Source of the DNA: Bacillus sp. FJAT-22090
GTDB taxonomy: Bacteria; Bacillota; Bacilli; Bacillales_A; Planococcaceae
DNA: 64,000 bases
Direction of reading: 5' to 3'
Assembly (NCBI RefSeq): GCF_007676755.1
Contig: NZ_VEBK01000001.1
Coordinates: forward strand, 372,001 to 436,000
This document shows, piece after piece, positions 56,067 through 64,000 of this stretch. The notes beneath the pieces are model-generated. The model had not been told where the DNA came from and ran no database searches. It was given only the letters and a program-made list of their open reading frames with translations. Within the stretch, counting starts at the first letter, position 1; every line of letters starts with the position of its first letter. A program made the position numbers and the translations under genes.

Positions 56067-57108
56067 ATTCACCGATAGTTAGGTCATGCACAGTTGTCGA
56101 TTTGTTCATTTCGCTTTGGGCATTTTGACCGAAATCGTCTAAATTTAGTTTCAGCTGTCTTTTAATTTCTTCCAAAGAGTCTTCTTTAGGAATGAAGTAA
56201 TAGATGCCTTTAATCGTCGTATCGTCCCCTTCTAATTGTAACTGCTCGATTGGGGAGGATTTTAAATTTTGATACGTTTTGATCAAGCTAAAGTATTCGG
56301 ATGAAGGAATATTTGTCTTCACATTATTTCCAACATCTTTTATCATATCATCGATATTTGCGATATTGCTAATACTTGTCGCTTTGTTGATAATTTCTTG
56401 AATCACTTGTTTTTGGCGAAGATTGCGTCCCATGTCACCTTGTGGATCTTTTTTACGCATTCGTACGTATGCAAGGGCTTCATTACCATCTAAGAACATT
56501 GGCCCTTCTGTGTACTTCTTCCATTTTAAGCTACCTGTAAGCTGTGCGCTAAATGTAAAAGGAACATCTACTTCAACTCCGCCAACCGTATCGACAATAT
56601 CTTCGAATCCTTTAAAATCAGTAGAAACATAATAATCAATCGGAATATCCAACAATTCCTCTACTGCGTTGATAGTGTAGTTTATACCACCATTGGCATA
56701 GGAGTGATTGATCTTATCTTTGTATCCTAAGTCAGGAATATATACTCTCGAATCTCGTGGGATACTTACGAGTGATATTTTTTCTGTTTTAGGATTAATA
56801 GTAGCCAATATCAATACATCTGACCGGCCATACTTAGCTTTTTCTTCATTTTCTATTCCTGCTAACAAAATAGTAAATGCGGAATCTTCCGCTTTGGCAT
56901 TATCTATTTTGCTCGTTGTATCATCTTTTGTTTCCTTATCTCTTTCCAATGGCTCATAAATCTTATTCATAGCATTTTTTGTCTGAAGTGATAAATTTGT
57001 AGCGAAAACAATAACTCCAGATAAAAGAATCATGGAAATAATAAGTATTGTATATAAAATTTTTCTTCTCGTCTTGGTTTTACGTTTCTTTTGACGTGAA
57101 GTAGTCAT
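56065..57108 (-). CDS. LytR-CpsA-Psr family transferase
   Basis: 347 residues: short basic cytosolic start, TM 17-40, LCP domain about 85-235 (GRSDVLILATINPKTEKISL, SIPRDSRVYIPDLGYKDKINH, GGVEVDVPF, ALAYVRMRKKDPQGDMGRNLRQ). It would attach wall teichoic acid or another polymer to peptidoglycan. Near lytic and surface-polymer genes, as lytR/tagU is in B. subtilis. Confidence 0.93.
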   Translation of the reverse strand: MTTSRQKKRKTKTRRKILYTILIISMILLSGVIVFATNLSLQTKNAMNKIYEPLERDKETKDDTTSKIDNAKAEDSAFTILLAGIENEEKAKYGRSDVLILATINPKTEKISLVSIPRDSRVYIPDLGYKDKINHSYANGGINYTINAVEELLDIPIDYYVSTDFKGFEDIVDTVGGVEVDVPFTFSAQLTGSLKWKKYTEGPMFLDGNEALAYVRMRKKDPQGDMGRNLRQKQVIQEIINKATSISNIANIDDMIKDVGNNVKTNIPSSEYFSLIKTYQNLKSSPIEQLQLEGDDTTIKGIYYFIPKEDSLEEIKRQLKLNLDDFGQNAQSEMNKSTTVHDLTIGE

Positions 57109-57188
57109 AATACTTCCCTACTTTACTGTTAAAATATAATCTCACCAATTATACATAAAATATTGCCCAATGTATATGGAAAAGACCA

Positions 57189-58418
57189 TTACTTCTTCGT
57201 AAGGTTTTGCAAAAGATCTGTCACAATAGAAGTCCAACTATACTCATTTAACGCTAGTTGTCTTCCACTTTCTTGCATTTTCGCCCTATTTTCCTCATCC
57301 ATTTCGACAAATGCAAACATCGTTTCTGCGATGGAATCGACATTTTCTGGCTTAGCAACGAGACCTATATTGTTCTTTGTAACAATTTCTGCACTTTCTC
57401 CTTTTCCGCAATACAGCACTGGTACTCCAGATGATGCGGCAGGGAAAATTTTCGACGGACGAGCGCCTTCAAATAACTCTAAATCGCGTAAAGGAACAAT
57501 ACTAACATCCGTAACTGAGAATAGCTTTGGCATTTCCTTTAAAGGTAGATGTCCTAAAAATGTAATATTAAACAAACCTAATTCTTTCGCTAATTGATGC
57601 AATTTTTCCTCTTCAGGACCCGCTCCTGCAATTAAAAAATGTGCATGTGGCACCATTTCTTGCATTTTTTTAGCAGCATGTAAAATAAATTCTAATCCTT
57701 GTGCGTAGCCTAGATTACCACCGTAGGAAAACACAAATTTCTCTTGCAAGCCGAATTTCTCTACATATTCTTCATTTTTTTCTTCGGGCTGAAAGAAATT
57801 CGTATTTACTCCGTTTGGTAAAACAAATACTTTATCTTCCGGTTGGGAGTGATTAATAATATAGGATTTAATGCCATCCGTCGCTGTTGCGATTTTCCAT
57901 GAATGCTTGTATAAAAAGGACTCTAAAATCTCGGCCAGCTTAATAAAAAACTTATTTTTTACCAATCCAAGTTTTACAGCAGACTCTGGCCAAACATCCG
58001 CCACATTAAAAACAAACTTCGCTCCTTTTAGTTTGGCACTTAAAAGACCAGTTAACCCTAAAAAGATAGGTGGCGAGTTTACAATAATTACATCTACTTT
58101 ACCTGTTTTCATCAACCCGTAAAACGAGCTGAAAGTGAATGAAAAGTAAGATACTAATCGCTTCCAAAATGTTCCCTTTTTCGAAGGATAAATCCACGTA
58201 CGATGGACGGGCATCCCATCCCATTTTTCGAATTGATACTTTTTCCCTTTATACTCATCTGGAATAATACCATGCGGATGATGAGGAAAAGCAGTAACTA
58301 CTTGAATATCATGCGATTGCGCAAGCAGTTCTTTACTAACCTCATACACACGGATTTGTGGAGCACCTGTTTCAGGCGGGAAATGTTGACATAAATATAC
58401 GATACGCATAGCAATCAC
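57189..58418 (-). CDS. Glycosyltransferase, GT4 (WbuB-like)
   Basis: 409 residues, GT-B fold. N-terminal domain begins RIVYLCQHFPPETGAPQIRV and the C-terminal nucleotide-sugar site is GAGPEEEKLHQLAKELGLF..FLGHLPLKEMPKLF..GVPVLYCGKGES. It resembles WbuB-type N-acetyl-aminosugar transferases. Start may be GTG 58418 or ATG 58409; the latter has better spacing to a GGTGA motif. Part of the surface polysaccharide cluster. Confidence 0.88.
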   Translation of the reverse strand: MIAMRIVYLCQHFPPETGAPQIRVYEVSKELLAQSHDIQVVTAFPHHPHGIIPDEYKGKKYQFEKWDGMPVHRTWIYPSKKGTFWKRLVSYFSFTFSSFYGLMKTGKVDVIIVNSPPIFLGLTGLLSAKLKGAKFVFNVADVWPESAVKLGLVKNKFFIKLAEILESFLYKHSWKIATATDGIKSYIINHSQPEDKVFVLPNGVNTNFFQPEEKNEEYVEKFGLQEKFVFSYGGNLGYAQGLEFILHAAKKMQEMVPHAHFLIAGAGPEEEKLHQLAKELGLFNITFLGHLPLKEMPKLFSVTDVSIVPLRDLELFEGARPSKIFPAASSGVPVLYCGKGESAEIVTKNNIGLVAKPENVDSIAETMFAFVEMDEENRAKMQESGRQLALNEYSWTSIVTDLLQNLTKK

Positions 58419-58422
58419 CGAT

Positions 58423-59292
58423 TCAATCTTTCAATTTATTCTTCAAGTACGCTAGTAACGGTTCTTTTAAATCGTCACGTTTTAATGCAAAGTCAAACGT
58501 TGCTTGTAAAAATCCAAATTTATCTCCAACATCATATCGTTTTCCTTCGAATATGTATGAGTAAATAGATTCTTTTGTTAATAATGAATCAATAGCATCC
58601 GTTAATTGGATTTCCCCTTTAGCATCTGGCTGTACTTTTTCTAGCTCATCAAAAATGGCAGGAGATAATATATAACGACCAACAATCGCTTGGTTAGAAG
58701 GTGCATCTTCAACAGCAGGTTTTTCAACTAAACGCTTTACTGTGAACAGATTATTGTCTGCCTCACTATAGTCAACGATTCCATATTTATTGACATCCTC
58801 ATTCGGAACTTCATTTACACCTAAAATGCTGCTTTGTACCTCTTCGTACTTTTCAATCATTTGTTTTAACGCAGGAACTTCTGCATCGATAATATCATCT
58901 GGAAGTAAAACGGCAAATGGTTCGTCACCGATGAATTTCTTTGTGCATAAAATCGCATGTCCCAAACCTAGTGGTTCTTTTTGACGCATATAGTGGATGT
59001 CCACCAAATTTGAAATGTTTTCAACTGTTTCTAGTAATTCAACTTTTCCTGTCTTTTTCAAAAGAAGTTCTAACTCGATTGATTTATCAAAATGGTCTTC
59101 CATCGATTTTTTATTGCGACCTGTCACAATAATAATGTCTTCGATTCCCGAAGCGATTGCTTCTTCAATAATATATTGTAAATTTGGTTTATCAACGATT
59201 GGCAACATTTCTTTTGGCAATGCTTTCGTGGCAGGTAGAAAACGAGTTCCAAAGCCTGCTGCAGGAATTACTGCTTTTTTAATCATGTACAA
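58423..59292 (-). CDS. galU: UTP-glucose-1-phosphate uridylyltransferase
   Basis: 289 residues (287 from the second Met). KAVIPAAGFGTRFLPATKAL and PKEMLPIVDKP form the nucleotidyl-transfer site; VEKPAVEDAPSNQAIVGRYI and KGEIQLTDAI complete the GalU/GtaB family. Gives UDP-glucose for polymers and glycolipids. Located five bases upstream of the glycosyltransferase gene. Confidence 0.95.
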   Translation of the reverse strand: MYMIKKAVIPAAGFGTRFLPATKALPKEMLPIVDKPNLQYIIEEAIASGIEDIIIVTGRNKKSMEDHFDKSIELELLLKKTGKVELLETVENISNLVDIHYMRQKEPLGLGHAILCTKKFIGDEPFAVLLPDDIIDAEVPALKQMIEKYEEVQSSILGVNEVPNEDVNKYGIVDYSEADNNLFTVKRLVEKPAVEDAPSNQAIVGRYILSPAIFDELEKVQPDAKGEIQLTDAIDSLLTKESIYSYIFEGKRYDVGDKFGFLQATFDFALKRDDLKEPLLAYLKNKLKD

Positions 59293-59342
59293 TCACCTTT
59301 TCACGTATCAGACTGTCTTGAAAACGTTTGTCCACAGTCTGA

Positions 59343-60407
59343 TTAATATTTTTCGTACAAGGAAAGCATATAATGCGCATTATCAATCCAGCTATAATGC
59401 TCTTTCACATGCTCTACGCCGGCTTTCCCCATGGCAGCTCGTAAGTCACTGTTTCTCGCAAGCTTTTTAAATGCAGTCGCTAATTGTTCTGGACTATTTT
59501 TATCAACTACAATTCCAGTCACATCTTGTACAACAACCTCAGGTAAGCCTCCGACATTTGAAACTACTACTGGCACACCACAGGCCATTCCTTCAACCGC
59601 TGCAACCCCAAAGCTTTCACTATCTTCTGTTGATGGGGCAGCAAAAATCGACATTTTGCGAATGATAGCTGGAACTTCTGTGTTGGGAACCTTCCCAGTG
59701 AAAGTAGTCACTTCTTCGATCCCTAAATCTTTTGCTAGCTGTTCATATTCAGCTCTTTGTGGGCCATCACCTGTTATAAGAAGCTCCGAGTTTGGAAACT
59801 CTTTATGAAATAGCGCAAAGCCTTTCACTAAGTCTGCAATTCCATATTTATCTTCTAAAGCTTTTACTGTTCCAACAATAATTTTTTCGTCTGTTTCTAC
59901 AGCATGCTCTGGAGGATAAAATTGTTCGATATCCACACCAAATGGTGTTACTTCTACCTTTTTGTTTGTATATAGATTTGTTTCTTTTGCCATTACATGA
60001 CTCGTTGAAAAAATAGCATGCGCTTTACCTAGCGTATACTCAACTAGCTTTTGGTTGAGTCTGCTTTTTTTAGGAACGACAAAAATGTCTTTCCCCCAAA
60101 CCGAAACAAAAAACTTTTTATAATTCACCATTGCACCTAATAAGCCATAACTCGACACATAATGTGCATGCAAAATATCCGGATTCCATTCTTTTAACAT
60201 TTTCTTCAAAGTTGGGGCTGCTGCTAAATAGGAAGCTTTACTCGGCAATAGTTTAGGCAAAATTTCAGTTGGTACTAAATTTGCATTGTCCTCTGAATAA
60301 TGATCTTTAAATGTATACACTTTCACTTCAATGCCTTGCGATTGATAAAACAAGGCCCACTTTTGTGTATGAATGGATCTACTTGGAGCTAATAATGCGA
60401 TTTTCAT
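59343..60407 (-). CDS. Glycosyltransferase, GT4
   Basis: 354 residues, GT-B. MKIALLAPSRSIHTQKWALFY starts the acceptor domain; LLITGDGPQRAEYEQLAKDLGI, GKVPNTEVPAIIRKM and DSESFGVAAVEGMACGVPVV form the donor-binding domain with the E-x7-E pattern. It overlaps the next gene upstream by four bases (ATGA), so they are coupled. Substrate unknown. Confidence 0.92.
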   Translation of the reverse strand: MKIALLAPSRSIHTQKWALFYQSQGIEVKVYTFKDHYSEDNANLVPTEILPKLLPSKASYLAAAPTLKKMLKEWNPDILHAHYVSSYGLLGAMVNYKKFFVSVWGKDIFVVPKKSRLNQKLVEYTLGKAHAIFSTSHVMAKETNLYTNKKVEVTPFGVDIEQFYPPEHAVETDEKIIVGTVKALEDKYGIADLVKGFALFHKEFPNSELLITGDGPQRAEYEQLAKDLGIEEVTTFTGKVPNTEVPAIIRKMSIFAAPSTEDSESFGVAAVEGMACGVPVVVSNVGGLPEVVVQDVTGIVVDKNSPEQLATAFKKLARNSDLRAAMGKAGVEHVKEHYSWIDNAHYMLSLYEKY

Positions 60408-61519
60408 TTTTTGCCTCCTATTAGAGCATGCGCAGCTTGTTCAGCACGTTCATTCCATGCATGCTTTTGTAAAAATGTTTGTTGAATATTTCGTTTGTAT
60501 TGTTCAAATTGCGGCTGTATCGAATGCATGCCCTGAACAAGGCTTTCTGCGTCATCTCTAGTGATGATGCCATACGGGCCAGACAATATGAAATCTTCCT
60601 GCGCTGAACAATCAGTTGCAATAATCGGAAGCCCTGCGGTTAAGTATTCTACTAACTTGATCGGAACAGCAAAATCATTATAAATAGATCGTTTTCTTGG
60701 AATAAATGCAAAATCTACTTTCGTATATAGTTGTTGCAATTCCTCACCGCTCACATGCTGTAGATCGATATAAGGTTTATTTAGCTTGTCCTTATCCGAA
60801 CTGCTAAGTTGTGTATATTCATCTTCACGGCATACGATAACCAATTCGCCTTTGATGTCGTCTTTATTCAACAAGGCGAAGGAATCTACTAAAGTAGGTA
60901 ATCCGTAATCATCGTTATTAATGCCGCCTACATAAATTCCTTTGAACGGACTTTGTATCGCATTGCTATTTGTATGGATTTCCGTAAAACGTCCACCAGG
61001 AGGCAAAGCCATTTTGGCAGTATTAATATTCACATAGTCGCCCATTGCATCACTTGGTAAAAAGACGGTATGCATATACTTTTCGTAAAATTTTTCTTCT
61101 TTTTTATAAATAGTTTGCATGATGAATTTTTTTAGGCCTTTTAACGAGTACAACTCGTCAAATTTCCAATAGACATCACGATAGAAGACGCCGATCGGCA
61201 CATTATGTTTCTTTAATGTTTGAAAAACGTCTTTATCTATTTTCCTATCTTTCGGTATATGCCCAGGGTCTGTCAGCCATAAAGGGATTGTTTGGTTTTC
61301 CGAATAGCAAAACAATGTCTGTTCATATTTTTTCTCTTCTACTAGTTGATTCCATTGTAGACGACGTTCCTGACTCGTTCCAGAAATAACAATCATCTCT
61401 ACGCCATGTTTTTTGGCATAAGCTTCAAATGCCTTGATCATTTCCACTGGACGAATGGCCGAGCCACTTTTAGGATTAGATGCAAGCGTAAATGGATAAT
61501 AGATGATGATATTTTTCAT
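60404..61519 (-). CDS. Glycosyltransferase, GT1/GT4-like
   Basis: 371 residues. N-terminal YYPFTLASNPKSGSAIRPVEMIKAF; C-terminal PRKRSIYNDFAVPIKLVEYLTAGLPIIATDCSAQE, a diverged donor-site motif (PIKLVEYL..GLPII). The middle is less conserved than in its neighbours. It overlaps the polymerase gene by four bases. Confidence 0.82.
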   Translation of the reverse strand: MKNIIIYYPFTLASNPKSGSAIRPVEMIKAFEAYAKKHGVEMIVISGTSQERRLQWNQLVEEKKYEQTLFCYSENQTIPLWLTDPGHIPKDRKIDKDVFQTLKKHNVPIGVFYRDVYWKFDELYSLKGLKKFIMQTIYKKEEKFYEKYMHTVFLPSDAMGDYVNINTAKMALPPGGRFTEIHTNSNAIQSPFKGIYVGGINNDDYGLPTLVDSFALLNKDDIKGELVIVCREDEYTQLSSSDKDKLNKPYIDLQHVSGEELQQLYTKVDFAFIPRKRSIYNDFAVPIKLVEYLTAGLPIIATDCSAQEDFILSGPYGIITRDDAESLVQGMHSIQPQFEQYKRNIQQTFLQKHAWNERAEQAAHALIGGKK

Positions 61520-62907
61520 GCCTTCACTCTTTTCTTCTTCACTTTACTCATTACAAAATTCCAGATGACGTGAAAATATTGCTCTAGTATAAACAATCCG
61601 CCTAATACGATCGTTAATAATACCCAAATCGGATTAAAGAAAAAGTCGGAAACCCCTCCAACAAGCGTTCTAGGTATATTAATTGTAAAGTAGATGAATA
61701 ATGCAATTACTACCGGCGTTTTAGGTAAACGTAAAAATATAATATAAAGAATTTGAATGACAATAGCAATATAAATAATTGCAATCATGACACCAATATA
61801 TCCAAAAGAAGCAAAGGCTTCTCCTAAGAAAATCGTATTTAGTACGCCTCCCGTCCCTTTGTCTATATTTTCAGGAAAGACATTTTCCATTACCATTCTT
61901 GCCGAACGGACTTGTTCCACATCGAATACTTTCGCGATAAAAGAAGGCAATCCTTTCGCTTCCAATAAGGAAAGAGAATGAGAAAATGTATCTAAATGTA
62001 AAAAGAAAGGAGAAATCTGTGCTAGTATTATTCGTCCGATTGGACCTGAGTTATATGCTAAAAAGCTTCCAACTTCCGTAACACCTTGAATAGCAATATA
62101 CATAACAACTAATAGCACACTTCCGGCTATTATATATGCACTTATTCTTCTCCAATTCAATTTTAAACGTCCAGTATAGACAGCTGCTAGCAATAACATG
62201 ATGATGTAAAAGAAAATAGGAGACTTAGCCAAATCATATGTAGAAATTAAAATGGAAGAAACAAATAGCATGAAAAATAGAAATTTCCAATATAATGTCT
62301 TTGTTTGTGTCGCGTATACAAACGCAATAATAGATAATACAGGAGTTAAAGCAATCCCAAATATATTACGAATATAAACATCGATTCCACTAATTCCTCT
62401 AGATGCATCTATTCTCATTTTTGCAAGGTCTGACGTATTTCCTTTTAACAGCTCGAAAATCGGTACCGTATTCGTTTTTAATAATGAATAGGCAATCGCC
62501 AATACGGATATAGCCGCTAAAGCGCCAAATGCGAGCTTAAATATACGTCTATTCTTATCTACACTTGTACGAACGGGTTCATGTAGGTAACGATCGAATT
62601 CTAATTGTGAATTAAAACCAAAGATTCTTCCTACAACTAATTGTGTTAGTGGGAATAAAATCATTAAAATCGTCAATAAAACAAAGCCAATGATTCGATA
62701 TTCCTCATGGTCCATTCTTTTGATCATATAATAATCATCTATTCCTAAAGCTATTAATAATCCGCCAATATAACTGGAGATAAGGAAAGAATAATAATAT
62801 ATAATGGAAATCATATTTGGCTTTACAAGAGAAAGGCTTCCAGAGACCTTTGCAAAAAGGTATGTGGAAGCCACCACAGTAAAGAGCCATATGCTAAAAA
62901 TTAACAA
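61516..62907 (-). CDS. O-antigen/polysaccharide repeat-unit polymerase (Wzy-like)
   Basis: 463 residues with about 11-12 membrane helices and a long outer loop after the middle (SFLAYNSGPIGRIILAQISP ... NVFPENIDKGTGGVLNTIFLGEAF). Sequence is typical of oligosaccharide repeat-unit polymerases (OtnX/Wzy), which are only loosely conserved. It follows the epimerase gene and precedes three glycosyltransferases. Confidence 0.8.
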   Translation of the reverse strand: MLIFSIWLFTVVASTYLFAKVSGSLSLVKPNMISIIYYYSFLISSYIGGLLIALGIDDYYMIKRMDHEEYRIIGFVLLTILMILFPLTQLVVGRIFGFNSQLEFDRYLHEPVRTSVDKNRRIFKLAFGALAAISVLAIAYSLLKTNTVPIFELLKGNTSDLAKMRIDASRGISGIDVYIRNIFGIALTPVLSIIAFVYATQTKTLYWKFLFFMLFVSSILISTYDLAKSPIFFYIIMLLLAAVYTGRLKLNWRRISAYIIAGSVLLVVMYIAIQGVTEVGSFLAYNSGPIGRIILAQISPFFLHLDTFSHSLSLLEAKGLPSFIAKVFDVEQVRSARMVMENVFPENIDKGTGGVLNTIFLGEAFASFGYIGVMIAIIYIAIVIQILYIIFLRLPKTPVVIALFIYFTINIPRTLVGGVSDFFFNPIWVLLTIVLGGLFILEQYFHVIWNFVMSKVKKKRVKA

Positions 62908-62921
62908 TGCTCACACCTACT

Positions 62922-63989
62922 TTATTTACTCGAATATTCTTTAAGTAAAGCTAACACTTTTTCTGCTGTTTTTCCAGCTCCAAATACAGGTGTATAAGAA
63001 GGAGAAACTTGTTTTTGCACAGCTTCCACTATTTTATCTGTATTTGTACCAGTTAAAATATTGGCATCTTCGATTAATGTTTCCACCCATTCTGTTTGAT
63101 CACGAACCGTCACACAAGGAACTTCCGCAAAATAAGCTTCTTTTTGAACCCCACCTGAATCGGTAACAATTTTCTTTGCATTTGTCTCTAAAGAAAGCAT
63201 ATCTAAATATCCTACTGGCTCGATTACTTGGAGATTAGGAACTTCTTCTAATTGGAAGCCATAATCCTCTAACTTTTTCTTCGTACGTGGATGAATAGGC
63301 CATACTTTTTTATCTGGAATTTGACGGAATGCATCTAAAATAGATTTCATCCGTTCAACATCATCTGTATTTTCAGCTCTGTGAATCGTGATGAGTAAAT
63401 AGTCTTTTGCTTGTAATTGTTCACGTTCTAAAATAGTCGACGTTGATTGTGCAAGTGTTTTATTGTATAAAACTGCGTCATACATAACGTCACCAATATT
63501 ATAAACGCCTTCCGAAACGTTTTCGTTTGTTAAGTTTTGAATAGCCGTTTCTGTAGGGCATAGAAGTAGAGTAGACACATGATCGGTTAAAATACGGTTA
63601 ACTTCTTCTGGCATTTTCTTATTAAAGCTTCTAAGACCCGCTTCTATATGAACAATTGGAACATGTAGCTTCGCCGCTGCCAGTGCACCAGCTAAAGTAG
63701 AATTAGTATCACCGTAAACAAGCACAAAATTCGGTTGTTCCGTTAAAATAATATCTTCAATTTTAGCAAGCATTTCACCAGTCTGTTTTCCGTGATTCCC
63801 AGAACCGATACCTAAATGATAGTCTGGCTTTGGAATGTTCAACTCATCGAAAAAAATATCCGACATATTGGCATCATAATGTTGCCCCGTATGAACGATC
63901 AGCTCTGTTACCTCTTCACGAATCACGCGGGAAACTGCCGCTGCTTTTATAAATTGAGGTCTAGCACCTAATATTGTTAAGACTTTCAT
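62922..63989 (-). CDS. wecB: UDP-N-acetylglucosamine 2-epimerase (non-hydrolysing)
   Basis: 355 residues, WecB/MnaA. MKVLTILGARPQFIKAAAVS, VIVHTGQHYDANMSD-type segment, VYGDTNSTLAGALAA, HIEAGLRSFNKKMPEEVNR and DSGGVQKEAYF are the family motifs. It makes UDP-ManNAc for a teichoic or other wall polymer. Start ATG 63989; 11 bases remain to the window edge. Confidence 0.95.
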   Translation of the reverse strand: MKVLTILGARPQFIKAAAVSRVIREEVTELIVHTGQHYDANMSDIFFDELNIPKPDYHLGIGSGNHGKQTGEMLAKIEDIILTEQPNFVLVYGDTNSTLAGALAAAKLHVPIVHIEAGLRSFNKKMPEEVNRILTDHVSTLLLCPTETAIQNLTNENVSEGVYNIGDVMYDAVLYNKTLAQSTSTILEREQLQAKDYLLITIHRAENTDDVERMKSILDAFRQIPDKKVWPIHPRTKKKLEDYGFQLEEVPNLQVIEPVGYLDMLSLETNAKKIVTDSGGVQKEAYFAEVPCVTVRDQTEWVETLIEDANILTGTNTDKIVEAVQKQVSPSYTPVFGAGKTAEKVLALLKEYSSK

Positions 63990-64000
63990 TTCGTTAGCTC

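Noticed and set aside
59309-59340. Hairpin CAGACTGT/ACAGTCTG between galU and the glycosyltransferase gene
   Set aside because: No T-tract on the minus strand and both genes seem to be one transcript; probably chance or a weak processing site.

Overview
The window looks like chromosomal DNA of a low-GC, motile Gram-positive bacterium. Gene order and protein style point to Bacillales, probably Planococcaceae (a Psychrobacillus/Lysinibacillus-like organism). This is inferred from B. subtilis-type synteny (degS-degU, degV-comFA-comFC-yvyF-flgM-flgN-flgK-flgL-fliW-csrA-flagellin; flaG-fliD-fliS-fliT), AGGAGG ribosome sites, SigD-type promoters, a T-box and an MhqR-type box. No rRNA or tRNA gene was seen.

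Layout. 1-5.5 kb: a truncated NlpC/P60 cell-wall hydrolase, a chemoreceptor, and quinone/aromatic-stress genes (mhqO-like dioxygenase, FMN reductase, catE-like dioxygenase) with matching operator palindromes. 6-17.3 kb: a branched-chain amino-acid block read leftward (ilvD, T-box, ilvB, ilvN, ilvC, leuA, leuB, leuC, leuD, ilvA), with a Rex/Fnr-like palindrome before ilvD and an apparent frameshift at the start of ilvA. 17.7-23.1 kb: a membrane protein, two tandem chemoreceptors, a LysM-NlpC/P60 hydrolase and an SCP2-domain protein. 23.2-43.2 kb: flagellar filament, hook-junction and competence genes. Within this, 26.0-34.0 kb is an accessory and decaying stretch: a broken HTH/toxin-like pair, a 1146-residue flagellin-like protein, a broken LAGLIDADG endonuclease gene behind a LexA-type box, a broken paralogue of a small coiled-coil gene, an AT-rich unknown gene, and a flagellin gene followed by a group I intron with a second flagellin 3' end. 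43.2-50 kb: DegV, a lipoprotein, a NERD protein, the DegS-DegU two-component system, a YigZ protein and a CAP protein. 50.8-64 kb: cell envelope genes (SpoIID/LytB, SH3 protein, SH3-amidase, LytR-CpsA-Psr enzyme, glycosyltransferases, GalU, a Wzy-like polymerase and UDP-GlcNAc 2-epimerase).

Two things stand out. First, six intergenic regions hold phased short-repeat arrays: a conserved 5-11 bp core recurs about every 21 bp (two helical turns). In three arrays the cores are grouped into five-unit blocks of 101, 102 and 103 bp; two others are exactly one five-unit block. Every array lies just beyond the intrinsic terminator of a minus-strand gene. The core sequences differ between arrays while the spacing pattern is kept. 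Second, the main flagellin gene is followed by a group I intron core and a second in-frame flagellin C-terminus before the terminator, so both spliced and unspliced RNA could encode a complete flagellin end.

The flagellar genes form a coherent circuit. SigD-type promoters precede flaG-fliD-fliS-fliT, both flagellin genes and yvyF-flgM. FliW-CsrA lies directly upstream of the flagellin, whose leader carries a hairpin with GGA in its loop and a second GGA motif in the Shine-Dalgarno. This matches the B. subtilis CsrA/FliW/Hag homeostasis system.
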